Assembly (NCBI RefSeq): GCF_023161665.1
Contig: NZ_JALNTW010000001.1
Location: forward strand, 3,454 to 67,453
DNA from: Shewanella sp. 1CM18E
GTDB lineage: Bacteria > Pseudomonadota > Gammaproteobacteria > Enterobacterales > Shewanellaceae
Length of the DNA stretch: 64,000 bases
Direction: 5' to 3'
Position numbers and translations under genes: made by a program
In this document: positions 52,126 through 61,810 of the stretch, piece by piece
How the letters are laid out: the number at the start of each line of letters is the position of its first letter
Position numbering within the stretch: the stretch's first letter is position 1
The notes under the pieces: model-generated
Databases searched by the model: none
The model's input: only the letters and a program-made list of their open reading frames with translations
Told to the model about the DNA's origin: nothing

Positions 52126-53238
52126 TTATAATCTTGTGTTATAAAATGAGATTAACGCTTGAGTTAAATTTGAAGAAGCAAAATGCTTTATTGCTCGTTC
52201 TTTTGCCTGCGATGAATAAGATTTGAGCGCAGCATTATTATCGATGAAAAAAAACATCTTGTCGCAAATATCCTCGGCGTCAAAAACCTTATGAAGTAAA
52301 CCAGAGTAACCATCAAGAATTGAGTCTTGGATTCCGTAGATATTCGAACCTATACTCGGGATACCACAACTCGCGGCTTCAATAATAACAGTCCCAAAAC
52401 CTTCTCTATGACTAGGCAAACAAAATAGATCTGCAGCCATCATATATTTTTCAGGCTGTCCTGTTGAACCCAAGATAATTACATCATCTACAAAAACTTC
52501 ACTTAAAAGTTGTTCTTCATCAGGGCCAACAATCAATAACTTTACGGAATTTTTGATTGCAACTCTAGTTTGTAAAAGGCTAAAAGCTTTTAAAAGCTCC
52601 GGAATTCCTTTTTCAGAGTTAACTCTTCCAAGATATAAAAATAAAAAATCAGATTCTTCTATTGAAAGCTCATTCCTAACACTACACCTTACTTCTGCTG
52701 ATGGTGAAAAACGTTTAGTGTCAACTCCAGAAATCGAACCATGCGCTAAAACAGAAGATTTACTCGAAGTTACTATTCCTTCAGTGATGATAAAATTTCT
52801 TTGGGAATTACTATCTACCAAAATATGAGAAGCGCAACTAGCAGTAATTTTATCTGCAATCTTAAGAGTCAAACGCTTTATCCCAGTTTTATTTACCCAA
52901 ACTTGCCCTGTAAAAGTATGAAATCTAGCCTTTATTCCGGCAACGGTTGCTGCTACCATAGAAAGCAAACCAGCCTTAGGAGTAACGGAATGAACAATAT
53001 CAAACCTATAACTCTTAAAAATAGAAACCAGTCTAATTAGAGCTAAAATGTCATGAAATATCGAAACCTTCCTTTCGATCTTAACATTAATTACTCTTAC
53101 CCCTTCAATAACAAGGTCATCATTACATGAGCTAATCAAAAAAACTTCATTTTCCTTGCTCAACTCTTTAAAAAAATCCAGCAAAAAACTGGTTGCAGTC
53201 ATTGGAGTTGCAGTTACAAAAGCAATTTTTCTTTTCAT
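52126..53238 (-). CDS. GT4-family glycosyltransferase (PglA-like)
   Basis: This 370-aa GT-B enzyme has a C-terminal nucleotide-sugar domain with LYLGRVNSEKGI (about 200-211) and the E-x7-E motif within SHREGFGTVIIEAASCGIP (about 282-300). The position next to pglC, D, E and F genes suggests it adds the second sugar to undecaprenyl-PP-bacillosamine, as PglA does with GalNAc; this is inference. It overlaps the preceding GT2 gene by four bases. Base composition from here towards 59 kb is visibly more AT-rich. Confidence 0.87.
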   Translation of the reverse strand: MKRKIAFVTATPMTATSFLLDFFKELSKENEVFLISSCNDDLVIEGVRVINVKIERKVSIFHDILALIRLVSIFKSYRFDIVHSVTPKAGLLSMVAATVAGIKARFHTFTGQVWVNKTGIKRLTLKIADKITASCASHILVDSNSQRNFIITEGIVTSSKSSVLAHGSISGVDTKRFSPSAEVRCSVRNELSIEESDFLFLYLGRVNSEKGIPELLKAFSLLQTRVAIKNSVKLLIVGPDEEQLLSEVFVDDVIILGSTGQPEKYMMAADLFCLPSHREGFGTVIIEAASCGIPSIGSNIYGIQDSILDGYSGLLHKVFDAEDICDKMFFFIDNNAALKSYSSQAKERAIKHFASSNLTQALISFYNTRL

Positions 53239-54059
53239 CTTAAAGCGCCTTTTTGCCTTACAAACCTTACTATAAGTTTAAAGAAACTAAACAAAATCAA
53301 AAAAATAAATCGTAAACTCCCAATTTTATTAGCTCTAAAAAACTCCAAATATATACTTAAAACTCCTTTATGCATCTGCCATAAGTTACTGCTTAACCCT
53401 CCAGAATAGTCATCACCAAAAGAGTACGAAAGTTCACTTTGTAAACTTTTAATAGAACCATATTCGTCAACTATTTCTAACCATAGTTTATAATCCTCTG
53501 CGTAATACTTCGGTGAAAAACGCTCAACAATCGACTTTTTGATCATAACACTTCGGGTAGCGATTTTATTACTAAGTAATAATTTTTCGAAGGTTAGTTC
53601 CTCTACTTCAGTTATTATCGAATCAGAGTCGTACATTACAGGAAATTCTATTTCACCATTTATTCTTTTGCTATTGTGACAAGTGATTACGCATGCAGGG
53701 TCTTTAGTTATAGCATCGAATTGTATTTCAATTTTTCTAGGATGCCAAATATCATCAGCGTCTAGAAAGGCAATGTACTCTCCAATAGCAACGTCCCAGC
53801 CTATATTCCGTGCTGCACCAGGACCAGAATTTTTTTCTAAATTAATAATCTTAATCAGATTTGACACACCCAACTTTACTTCCAGTAAAGAAATAACTTC
53901 AAGGGTCGAATCCTGGCTACAATCATTGATTAGAATAATTTCGGCTACGCTACAAGTCTGATTAACAACTGATTGAACAGCTCTTTCAATTGTATTTTCA
54001 CAATTGTAGCAAGGGATGATGACACTTATGGGGGCTGAAGAGCTACTATTTACAGCCAT
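53235..54059 (-). CDS. GT2-family glycosyltransferase
   Basis: This 274-aa GT-A enzyme has SVIIPCYNCENTIERA (residues about 12-27), INDCSQDST, and the metal-binding FLDADDIWHP (about 93-102). One hydrophobic C-terminal stretch (LRFIFLILFSFFKLIV) may attach it to the membrane. The start at 54059 is chosen because GAGGT lies five bases upstream; an earlier in-frame start at 54083 lacks a site. It overlaps the rhamnosyltransferase-like gene by 14 bases and the GT4 gene by four, so it lies in a tightly packed operon. Confidence 0.87.
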   Translation of the reverse strand: MAVNSSSSAPISVIIPCYNCENTIERAVQSVVNQTCSVAEIILINDCSQDSTLEVISLLEVKLGVSNLIKIINLEKNSGPGAARNIGWDVAIGEYIAFLDADDIWHPRKIEIQFDAITKDPACVITCHNSKRINGEIEFPVMYDSDSIITEVEELTFEKLLLSNKIATRSVMIKKSIVERFSPKYYAEDYKLWLEIVDEYGSIKSLQSELSYSFGDDYSGGLSSNLWQMHKGVLSIYLEFFRANKIGSLRFIFLILFSFFKLIVRFVRQKGALR

Positions 54060-54954
54060 ATTTACCTCTAATTCCATCAGCAATACCTAAACAGATATTC
54101 TTAAACTTACAAAACTTTTTATCTTCAAAAAACACCAATAAAAAAAGCAACTTTAAACTTGAAATAAAGTCCCAAGAAAAGTAATAAAGATACTTAAATC
54201 CGTACTTTTTAAATATATGAACCTTGTTTCTTGAGAGGTAATAGTACCTAAGAGGGCTATGAAATGTAGGAAAAAAACTCTTTCCGAAAATTTTCTTTTC
54301 TATCTGAGCGCCATACTCTTGAAAAAGTATTGATTTATTATCAATGACAACTTTATACCCAAATTTTTGCATTCTTAAACCATACTCATTATCTACCCCT
54401 TCAATGAACAATCCTGCCCAAAACTCGCCAGTTTCCTCCCAAACATGAAGATCAATCAAACTTCCTGAAGTAATGTTGAAAATAACTTCCAATGGCGTAT
54501 TTTTTATTACTGTTCTTTTAAAAGTGAATCTAGATGATTTAGTTATAAACGTTGATCTAAATTCGCCGGTATTGTTCTCGAAAATTTTTGGAACAATTTT
54601 TGGACCGACAACCGCAATATTATCAGAGCACGATATAGTATTAATCAGTGATTCGACTAAGTTATTTGTAATCAAGCTATCTTGATCAAGTAATAACGAA
54701 TGAGTAATACCTTTCAACTTTAAATATTTGCAGCCTATATTAAGGGCGTCAGCGATACCCAAATTACCATCATTAATAATAACCTTTACTTTTATTCCTT
54801 TTACAAGCTCATCAATACTTTCTTCGTCGAAAAAGTCTGAACCATTATCAACAATGACAATAGTACTAACCTGATATGAAGCTGCCAATAGATTTTTTTT
54901 AAACTCTTCAAAATTAGGGTTGTAAGTGACAAATACTGCGCCTACTTCAAGCAT
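54046..54954 (-). CDS. rhamnosyltransferase-like GT2 protein
   Basis: This 302-aa GT2 protein has the rhamnosyltransferase-subfamily pattern: VGAVFVTYNPNFEEF (about 4-18), IVIVDNGSD, NDGNLGIADALNIG and LLLDQDS (about 91-97). dTDP-rhamnose would come from rmlBADC upstream in the same direction. The C-terminus is basic with a hydrophobic stretch. It overlaps the polymerase gene by eight bases. Sugar specificity is inferred from family pattern and context only. Confidence 0.82.
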   Translation of the reverse strand: MLEVGAVFVTYNPNFEEFKKNLLAASYQVSTIVIVDNGSDFFDEESIDELVKGIKVKVIINDGNLGIADALNIGCKYLKLKGITHSLLLDQDSLITNNLVESLINTISCSDNIAVVGPKIVPKIFENNTGEFRSTFITKSSRFTFKRTVIKNTPLEVIFNITSGSLIDLHVWEETGEFWAGLFIEGVDNEYGLRMQKFGYKVVIDNKSILFQEYGAQIEKKIFGKSFFPTFHSPLRYYYLSRNKVHIFKKYGFKYLYYFSWDFISSLKLLFLLVFFEDKKFCKFKNICLGIADGIRGKYGCK

Positions 54955-56122
54955 TGTTTTCCTCCGATAAACTGAAACTTTTACGACGCCTTAAGTTGAG
55001 TGTCAATAAAATCAAAATAAACCCAATACCTATAGGATTGTTGACATATGGATTAGTTAAAGACATCAAAACTGAAGCTATCATTGCGATTTTAAAGTGT
55101 GTCAAAAATTTAAAATCTACAAGACATAAATAGAACAAGTATAAATATAAACATAAACCAAAAATTCCTTGTTCAACTAGTATATCCATATATGAATTCT
55201 CTTGGTGTTGTTTTTTAGTTGGTAGCTCAGTCCCGAATCCATTACCAATTAAGTAACTATGTTCTAAAACTTCCAAGGACTCATCAATTACCTGATATCT
55301 ATTTTCCATCCCCCTATCATTTTCTAAATTTGTTAATCTAGAAAAATCTAAATATGAAAGTGATATAAAAAATGAAAGACCCAGCGCTACTGCAATCAAT
55401 AAAAACTTTTTCAAACTTAACTTATTAGAGGCCAAAACCAAAACAAAGCCAATAGCGAGGCATAGTATTAACCCTTTAGTCATTGATAGAAAAATTGCCA
55501 AGATACCTAAACCAAGGGTTAATAACTCAAAGAAATTGACCTTTGACTTATCATATACACGTCCAAAGATAATTACTGATGTGACTAACACATAAAATAA
55601 ACTAGGATAAAATACAAAGCCACCAGGTCTAAACCATAAAATCTCCCGACCAGTCCACGACTCTAACAATATTCCGTAGCTATAGCCTTGACCATCAAAA
55701 AAAGTCTTAATTACAAAGTACGATACAATTACGAACGTTGAAACAATGAAACTAGAAACGTAAAGAATTCTATAGATATATGTAAAACTAATATCCCATT
55801 TATTCATATAAAAATAAAATGGGAAAAACATCAAAAAGTACAACATTGGTGACACATCATTAAAAATAATATTATGATCATGCCCTTTCATGATGCCAAT
55901 GAAAGCGAATAGAAAAACACCAAAAATCATCAAAAAAACTACAAAATGATGCTTTGAGAAACGCACACTATCATTGGATAAAATCAAATCTAGGAAGAAA
56001 GATAATAACAAAAATACAAAAAAAATCTGCCTTAAAGGGATACCAAAAATAGTAAAAACTTGACCGCTGCCACCAATAAAAAGTTCAATCAGACAAGCTG
56101 TAAAAGCTATTTTAGTGAGCAT
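54947..56122 (-). CDS. wzy: O-antigen polymerase Wzy
   Basis: This 391-aa integral membrane protein has about eleven hydrophobic segments, low sequence conservation and a large periplasmic loop containing IGNGFGTELPTKKQHQENSY, matching the Wzy_C pattern (G-x-G-x...H-x-x-x-x). It would polymerise O-antigen repeats in the periplasm. The start at 56122 is chosen because GGTGAG lies seven bases upstream; a TTG five codons earlier is also open. It overlaps the kinase-like gene by 11 bases. Confidence 0.85.
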   Translation of the reverse strand: MLTKIAFTACLIELFIGGSGQVFTIFGIPLRQIFFVFLLLSFFLDLILSNDSVRFSKHHFVVFLMIFGVFLFAFIGIMKGHDHNIIFNDVSPMLYFLMFFPFYFYMNKWDISFTYIYRILYVSSFIVSTFVIVSYFVIKTFFDGQGYSYGILLESWTGREILWFRPGGFVFYPSLFYVLVTSVIIFGRVYDKSKVNFFELLTLGLGILAIFLSMTKGLILCLAIGFVLVLASNKLSLKKFLLIAVALGLSFFISLSYLDFSRLTNLENDRGMENRYQVIDESLEVLEHSYLIGNGFGTELPTKKQHQENSYMDILVEQGIFGLCLYLYLFYLCLVDFKFLTHFKIAMIASVLMSLTNPYVNNPIGIGFILILLTLNLRRRKSFSLSEENNA

Positions 56123-56858
56123 AGACAAACTCACCAATCATGTCTTGAATCTTCCTGACATATTCGGCATTCATTAGATTTAAATCAATTTTGCTTTTAT
56201 TACTTAACTCTTTTAAAATTTCATTAAAGGAGTACGCATCGTCCCAAATAAGAGATGAAAATTTGTACTCCCCACCTAGATTAACTAAGCGTTCTAACGT
56301 ATATTCATAGTGTTTTTTAAATTCAGATATACTAAGCGCAATTGAAAATTCAAAATCTATTAATGTAACATTCAAGTTATTATCTATCATAATATTATCA
56401 GGTCTAATATCACAGTGAACAATTTTACGGTCTCTCAAATATATCAATATATCGTAAAATTGTTTACTCACATAGAACAACTCATCTTCTGTAATTTTAC
56501 GCGAAAACTCGGTTAATGTGCTCGCGTTCAACATTGAGGAGCATAATGTTACACCGAAAGGTGATACATCATGAAGCAGTAAATTACATAAATGGTCATT
56601 ACTCGATGAACCAATAACTTTAGCGAGTTGAATCTCGCGACCTATTTTCTCTTGATTTTTATAGCACTTAATAAATACTTCTCTTTTTTGATAAACGCCT
56701 TTAAAAAAGATTGCTTTTTGGTTCCAAAACTTAACTCTTGTAGGTCTTAAATCACTTATACCTATGCTATGAACATACCTTTTATATTTCTTTGAATACA
56801 ATAAATACCAAAAAAAAGAAAAAAGATAATTACGAGCTGCGATCAATTTACCTTTCAT
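56112..56858 (-). CDS. kinase-fold protein (WaaP/lipopolysaccharide kinase-like)
   Basis: This 248-aa protein has a compact protein-kinase-like fold. It carries an ATP-site Lys64 in VFIKCYKN, Glu75 in GREIQLAK, the catalytic loop HCDIRPDN (148-155) and metal-binding IDFEF (Asp168). All catalytic residues are present, so it is likely active. Such kinases in LPS clusters phosphorylate sugars (WaaP, KdkA), but small-molecule or protein targets are possible. It overlaps wzy and the unknown gene by 11 bases each, so it is part of the O-antigen operon. A phosphorylated O-antigen sugar is a reasonable guess. Confidence 0.75.
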   Translation of the reverse strand: MKGKLIAARNYLFSFFWYLLYSKKYKRYVHSIGISDLRPTRVKFWNQKAIFFKGVYQKREVFIKCYKNQEKIGREIQLAKVIGSSSNDHLCNLLLHDVSPFGVTLCSSMLNASTLTEFSRKITEDELFYVSKQFYDILIYLRDRKIVHCDIRPDNIMIDNNLNVTLIDFEFSIALSISEFKKHYEYTLERLVNLGGEYKFSSLIWDDAYSFNEILKELSNKSKIDLNLMNAEYVRKIQDMIGEFVYAH

Positions 56859-58002
56859 TTAAAGTAACCATCCTTTTAACCATTTTCTTAAAGGCCCTAT
56901 ACTTCATTACAACATGTCGCTTAAAGCTAGATTTAGCACCTACTAGTTTAAAATTGTAAAACACTGACAAATCATTAGGTTCAACGAATTCAAAACAGTT
57001 TTCCCCCATATATGATTTTAACAGGGATAGCTTATCATTTTGTTCCTTTATGCCAGAGATAGCCAGGTTATTAGCCATAACTTCAAATCTATTCTCATAG
57101 TCGGCCGCAATACGCTCTTTATGAACTAACGCATGATACAAGAGACTGTAAAAATAAATTTTATTTTCAGGTCTAAAGTAGATATTTTCAAAAAGGTATC
57201 TTGAAGATATTAACTTTTCGGAAAACTCGCTATCCATATAACCATCACCGATTGTACGAATATCAAAGTTGACTCTTTCTCCGGATACAATCACCTCATT
57301 AGCAACTCGTTTAGAAAAAGGGTAAAGCTCTCGCCCATTAAGTATTAATTGAGCTTCTTCATAATTACGCGCCATTATATCAATATCAAGATGATCTTCA
57401 CTTGTCATATTATCAAAAAAACCTTCAAAGTTACGCAGCACGCAATACTCTAATGTGTTATTTAAGACATTAAATAATTGAGGGAAGTTATCCCAACCAT
57501 TAGTACCAATCAAGTCGCGTTTAAAACTTTCTTCTTTAAATGTTTTTGGCAATTTTGCATAATATTCTTCATAAGTAACACCGAAAACTAATGCTAAATT
57601 ATGAGAGGTTTCTTCAACACTATTAGTTGCATGAATTTTATGACCATTTCCAGTCCATTCTCTATATTTGACTTTACAGTCAAATACCCTCTTATTAACC
57701 AACTCTTCTCCGTCATTTGTTTTCCGGTATGAATAGATTGGTTCTTTATCTTCAACAATTAATAAAATGAACTCGCCTGTGCCGCAATGTTTCATTTTAC
57801 TTTTTGCATACCTAGCTTTTATCGCATAAAACCTAGAGAAATTTTTATATGCATTCCCATTATTCCAGGTGATATTATATCTAGCTCTGACATTAAAATT
57901 ATTAGAAAGATCATTAATTATTTCAGTCTCTTTATACCTAGCTTCTTCCCAAATAATTAATACATGTAATTCGCTTTTACTTATATTTTCTTTATCATTC
58001 AT
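56848..58002 (-). CDS. unknown protein with NDPK-like N-terminus and nucleotidyltransferase-like C-terminus
   Basis: I do not recognise this 384-aa protein as a named family. Residues about 10-145 follow a nucleoside diphosphate kinase-like pattern: GEFILLIVED (compare the NDPK strand before its Kpn loop), then GNGHKIHATNSVEET, resembling the NDPK active-site NIIHGSDSVESA, with His124 at the phospho-His position. Residues about 185-260 have LRNFEG, HLDIDIM (Asp206, Asp208) and VNFDIR (Asp247), the spacing of a minimal nucleotidyltransferase metal site. The C-terminus is strongly basic. It overlaps the neighbouring kinase-like gene by 11 bases and wzx by eight, so it belongs to the O-antigen operon, perhaps activating or transferring a phospho-substituent. 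This is inference. Confidence 0.7.
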   Translation of the reverse strand: MNDKENISKSELHVLIIWEEARYKETEIINDLSNNFNVRARYNITWNNGNAYKNFSRFYAIKARYAKSKMKHCGTGEFILLIVEDKEPIYSYRKTNDGEELVNKRVFDCKVKYREWTGNGHKIHATNSVEETSHNLALVFGVTYEEYYAKLPKTFKEESFKRDLIGTNGWDNFPQLFNVLNNTLEYCVLRNFEGFFDNMTSEDHLDIDIMARNYEEAQLILNGRELYPFSKRVANEVIVSGERVNFDIRTIGDGYMDSEFSEKLISSRYLFENIYFRPENKIYFYSLLYHALVHKERIAADYENRFEVMANNLAISGIKEQNDKLSLLKSYMGENCFEFVEPNDLSVFYNFKLVGAKSSFKRHVVMKYRAFKKMVKRMVTLNER

Positions 58003-59251
58003 CTTTCACACACTTATAAACTAAAAAATACGAAACTATATTCTTAAACACGAGGCTAAGCATTGTAGAAATGGCAGCACCAAGTAGACCATAGTAAGAG
58101 ACAAATAAAATGCTAACTGCAATATTAAAACAACCTGAAACCAATAATAAGTTCTTATACATACCTTCATAGCCGCACATCATAAGAACGATTGCACTTG
58201 GGCCAGTAGCTAACAAAATAAAATTTCCGAAAGCAATTATAATAAGGGGAATGAATCCTGCACTATATTGCTCACCAAAAAAAAGGAGTAATTCATTCCC
58301 AAAAAAAATGATTATAACAAAATAGATAATTCCTATGTAAAAGGAGACTCTTGTCAGCTTTTTATAAAGCCTTTTCACTCCCAACCTATCACTATTAGAA
58401 TTCATAATTGCAAACTTGCTACTATAAATACTACTTATTGCAATCAAAGTAATGCTAAAAGGCAAAGCAAACCTTAGGATTACATTATAAATACCTACAT
58501 CCGAATTACTCGATAAAGCGCCAAGAACAATCGTATCTATCGTTGCAAAAATAAAGTTGGATATCGCAATAAAATAAAAGCTAACCAACTGTCTCCGATC
58601 AATATTATATTTTCTATAGGTAAAGAAAAGACTTTTGACCGATGAGATAACTCTCATATAATAATAGATTGATGAAACCACAAACATCAATACTGTAGAT
58701 ATTAATATTGAAATAAAAACTACATCATAAACATTGAAACCCAATAATACACCGAGAAAGAGCACAGTCACATTAATTAAAGGAAAAAGTAAGCTTGGCA
58801 ATACAATAGAAAAGTTTAAGAAACCAGATGCCTTACAAGACTCCGAATAAATATAAGACATATTGTAGAAAAATAATGACCCTATAATATAATAGTACTT
58901 TTCCTTAAGTTCTTTACCATCAAAAAAATAAAATTCAATTACATCTTGAAAACTTAATGCAAGCAAAGATAAAACTAAAGACATAATCAGTATCTTAAAC
59001 CTAACATTACTTAATAGATTTACAATTGCTTCGAAGTCGCCATCCCTATAGTAAATTGATACTTGTTTTAAGACATAATTATCAAAACCTAAGCGAGATA
59101 CTGCCATTAAAAATGTTAAAAGCGTAATTGATAGATAATAAACACCTAAATCTTCCGGTTGAAGTAGTTTACCTAAGTAAAAAACATATAAAACAGAAAG
59201 TGCAAGGCCTACAACTTTTATGGTAGAAAAAGACAAAAATTTTTTTAACAC
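57995..59251 (-). CDS. wzx: O-antigen flippase Wzx
   Basis: This 418-aa polytopic membrane protein has 12-14 hydrophobic segments and begins MLKKFLSFSTIKVVG, then GKLLQPEDLGVYY, the Wzx/MOP flippase start. It moves undecaprenyl-linked O-antigen units across the inner membrane. I use the GTG at 59251, preceded by a GGGGGGA tract; a GTG four codons earlier is also possible. The gene is very AT-rich. It overlaps the next gene by eight bases. A gap of about 220 bases without visible structure separates it from rmlC upstream. Confidence 0.87.
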   Translation of the reverse strand: MLKKFLSFSTIKVVGLALSVLYVFYLGKLLQPEDLGVYYLSITLLTFLMAVSRLGFDNYVLKQVSIYYRDGDFEAIVNLLSNVRFKILIMSLVLSLLALSFQDVIEFYFFDGKELKEKYYYIIGSLFFYNMSYIYSESCKASGFLNFSIVLPSLLFPLINVTVLFLGVLLGFNVYDVVFISILISTVLMFVVSSIYYYMRVISSVKSLFFTYRKYNIDRRQLVSFYFIAISNFIFATIDTIVLGALSSNSDVGIYNVILRFALPFSITLIAISSIYSSKFAIMNSNSDRLGVKRLYKKLTRVSFYIGIIYFVIIIFFGNELLLFFGEQYSAGFIPLIIIAFGNFILLATGPSAIVLMMCGYEGMYKNLLLVSGCFNIAVSILFVSYYGLLGAAISTMLSLVFKNIVSYFLVYKCVKDE

Positions 59252-59473
59252 TCTTCCCCCCACATTAAAATATAAACTAAAAATAGAATTAATCTTTGCT
59301 ACAAACTAACTATGAATTCATTTATATCAGATACTTAAATAATAAATGAAATTATCGATTTAACAGCTATATGACCTAGTCCCATGAAGTAGCACGAGTG
59401 AACTACTAAAAAATGCTCACTTAAAAACAAAGTTTATTATTTGAGCCATTAATGATTTATTTTTCACAAATGT

Positions 59474-60037
59474 CTAAAATTTCATTTGATCTTGGTAAAA
59501 ATTAATCTCGTTAAAGTCAACTCCTTTACAATCTTTGTCCGACAAAATTGGCGCAGAGTTTAATGGCCAGTCGATATGAAGTAAACTATCGTTCCACTTT
59601 ATAGAGACCTCGGCCTTAGGATTATAATAGTCAGTACACTTGTAAACAAACTCAGCTTCATTACTAGTTACGTAAAAACCATGTGCAAAGCCCTCTGGAA
59701 CCCATAGCTGGCGCTTATTATCAGCTGAAAGATATTCTCCGACCCAATGACCGAATGTTGGTGAACCTTTTCGAATATCTACTGCAACATCAAACACTTC
59801 ACCAGAAATAACTCGAACTAGTTTTCCTTGAGTATTCTCAGTTTGGTAATGTAATCCACGTAAAATTCCCTTTTTGGATTTTGAATGGTTGTCTTGCACA
59901 AACCTTGTAGGTTTACCTGTTACTAGCTCTTCAAATCTCTTTTGATTCCAGGTTTCCATAAAGAAACCGCGTTCATCACCAAACACACTTGCTTCTATAA
60001 TTTTTACATCAGGAATACTAGTATCTATAACTTTCAT
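59474..60037 (-). CDS. rmlC: dTDP-4-dehydrorhamnose 3,5-epimerase (second copy)
   Basis: This 187-aa RmlC has DERGFFMETW (about 18-27), GILRGLHYQ (catalytic His), FDVAVDIRKGS and PEGFAHGFYV. It is the last gene of a complete rmlBADC set. The start at 60037 is chosen because AGGAT lies eight bases upstream; an ATG five codons earlier overlaps rmlD by 11 bases. It is clearly diverged from the copy at 41777, so the two were not duplicated recently. Confidence 0.94.
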   Translation of the reverse strand: MKVIDTSIPDVKIIEASVFGDERGFFMETWNQKRFEELVTGKPTRFVQDNHSKSKKGILRGLHYQTENTQGKLVRVISGEVFDVAVDIRKGSPTFGHWVGEYLSADNKRQLWVPEGFAHGFYVTSNEAEFVYKCTDYYNPKAEVSIKWNDSLLHIDWPLNSAPILSDKDCKGVDFNEINFYQDQMKF

Positions 60038-60041
60038 GGTT

Positions 60042-60923
60042 TTATCCTGCATATACTTGAATATTATTTAATGCCGTTTTCCAGTCACTGGCAGTAATAG
60101 AAAATACATTGTTAATCTTTTCAGTACTAAGACGTGAGTTACTAGGACGCTTTGCTAGTGTAGGGTATTGCTCTGTAGTAATGCTATGAAGACTAGGCTT
60201 TTTGGGGATTAGGTCTTGGCAGACAGCTGTATCAAAAATAGTTTCTGCAAACTCGTACCAACTTACATGTGGTAAACCAGAAAAGTGATATATGCCAAAC
60301 TCAATAAAATCACCTTGTTCTATCCGCTTAGCGATTTGTATTAACGCGTTAGCAATGTCACCTGCGTATGTTGGTCCACCAAATTGGTCGCCAACAATAC
60401 TTAATGAATCGTGAGTTGCTCCTAAACGAAGCATTGTTTTTACAAAGTTATTGCCATTTTCAGCAAAAACCCAAGCAGTACGAAGAATAATGTGTTTACC
60501 ACACGCTTGTCCTACTTCTATTTCACCAGCTAACTTACTTTCGCCATAAACACCTTGTGGGCTAGTAAGGTCACTTTCAACGTAATCACCAACTTTATTG
60601 CCTTCAAAGACATAATCAGTTGATATATGAAGTATTGCTGCGCCTACGTCTTGGGCAGCTTGTGCTAGATATTTAGGCCCATCACGATTAATAGCATAAG
60701 AAAGTTCAACTTCTTCTTCAGCTCTATCGACTGCGGTATGTGCAGCCGCATTAATAATGATCGTAGGTTTAAATTTGTTAACAACTGCATTAACAGCTGT
60801 TTGATTAGTAATATCAAGGCTGTCTCTATCAAGGGATAATACTGTTGTATTTTCATCCTTAATTAATTTCTCTGTAAGGCAAAAACCTACTTGCCCATAA
60901 CATCCTGTAATTAGTACTCGCAT
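60042..60923 (-). CDS. rmlD: dTDP-4-dehydrorhamnose reductase
   Basis: This 293-aa SDR enzyme performs the last step to dTDP-L-rhamnose. It has ITGCYGQVGF (residues 5-14), NAAAHTAVDRAEEE, HISTDYVFEG, GVYGESKLAGE (Tyr-x3-Lys) and LRTAWVF. It is standard length. The start codon overlaps the rmlA stop by one base (TAATG), showing coupling. It differs strongly from the longer RmlD-like protein at 21554. Confidence 0.95.
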   Translation of the reverse strand: MRVLITGCYGQVGFCLTEKLIKDENTTVLSLDRDSLDITNQTAVNAVVNKFKPTIIINAAAHTAVDRAEEEVELSYAINRDGPKYLAQAAQDVGAAILHISTDYVFEGNKVGDYVESDLTSPQGVYGESKLAGEIEVGQACGKHIILRTAWVFAENGNNFVKTMLRLGATHDSLSIVGDQFGGPTYAGDIANALIQIAKRIEQGDFIEFGIYHFSGLPHVSWYEFAETIFDTAVCQDLIPKKPSLHSITTEQYPTLAKRPSNSRLSTEKINNVFSITASDWKTALNNIQVYAG

Positions 60924-61810
60924 TAGTATACTGCCTTCTTCTGGTTTCCAGTCACTAAACGATTCAGATACTGACCGTACTCATTTTTCATCATAGGTGT
61001 GGCAAACGTTAACACCTGCTCATCACTTAACCAACCATTACGCCATGCGATTTCTTCTAAACAGGCTACTTTCAGCCCTTGAACATTTTCTATGGTTTGA
61101 ACAAAAGAAGATGCTTCATGAAGGCTTTCATGAGTGCCTGTATCTAACCAAGCGAAGCCACGACCTAATAATTCAACGTTCAATAAGCCATCATTAAGAT
61201 ACATTTCATTTAATGTTGTAATTTCAAGTTCACCACGGTCAGAGGGTTTAACCTGTTTAGCCATTTCAACGACACGATTATCATAGAAATAAAGACCCGT
61301 AACCGCATAGTTGGATTTTGGTATTTTAGGCTTTTCTTCAATCGATATAGCTTTCATATCTTCATCAAATTCAACCACACCAAAACGCTCTGGATCTTTT
61401 ACTTGATAACCAAAAACTGTTGCGCCAGACTCACGCAAAGCAGCGCTTCTTAGTGTATTTGAGAAAGATTGGCCGTAAAAAATATTGTCTCCAAGCACCA
61501 AACATACACTATCATCACCTATAAACTCTTCACCAATGATGAAAGCTTGCGCTAACCCGTCTGGATTTGCTTGAATAGCATACTGAAGGTTAATTCCAAA
61601 ATCAGCGCCATTACCTAATAATCGTTTAAAACCTGCGTTATCTTCAGGAGTTGTAATGATTAAGATATCTCTAATACCTGCAAGCATAAGGGTTGAAATA
61701 GGATAAAACACCATTGGCTTATCGTAGATTGGCAGAAGTTGCTTTGATACACCACGAGTTAATGGATATAAACGAGTACCACTACCTCCGGCTAATACAA
61801 TCCCTTTCAT
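60923..61810 (-). CDS. rmlA: glucose-1-phosphate thymidylyltransferase
   Basis: This 295-aa enzyme makes dTDP-glucose from dTTP and glucose-1-phosphate. It has the intact signature [20 protein letters not shown] (residues 6-25), then [13 protein letters not shown] and [20 protein letters not shown]. It is normal length and is the functional counterpart of the broken copy at 46573..47392. Its stop overlaps the rmlD start, and its start overlaps the rmlB stop, by one base each. Confidence 0.96.
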   Translation of the reverse strand: MKGIVLAGGSGTRLYPLTRGVSKQLLPIYDKPMVFYPISTLMLAGIRDILIITTPEDNAGFKRLLGNGADFGINLQYAIQANPDGLAQAFIIGEEFIGDDSVCLVLGDNIFYGQSFSNTLRSAALRESGATVFGYQVKDPERFGVVEFDEDMKAISIEEKPKIPKSNYAVTGLYFYDNRVVEMAKQVKPSDRGELEITTLNEMYLNDGLLNVELLGRGFAWLDTGTHESLHEASSFVQTIENVQGLKVACLEEIAWRNGWLSDEQVLTFATPMMKNEYGQYLNRLVTGNQKKAVY

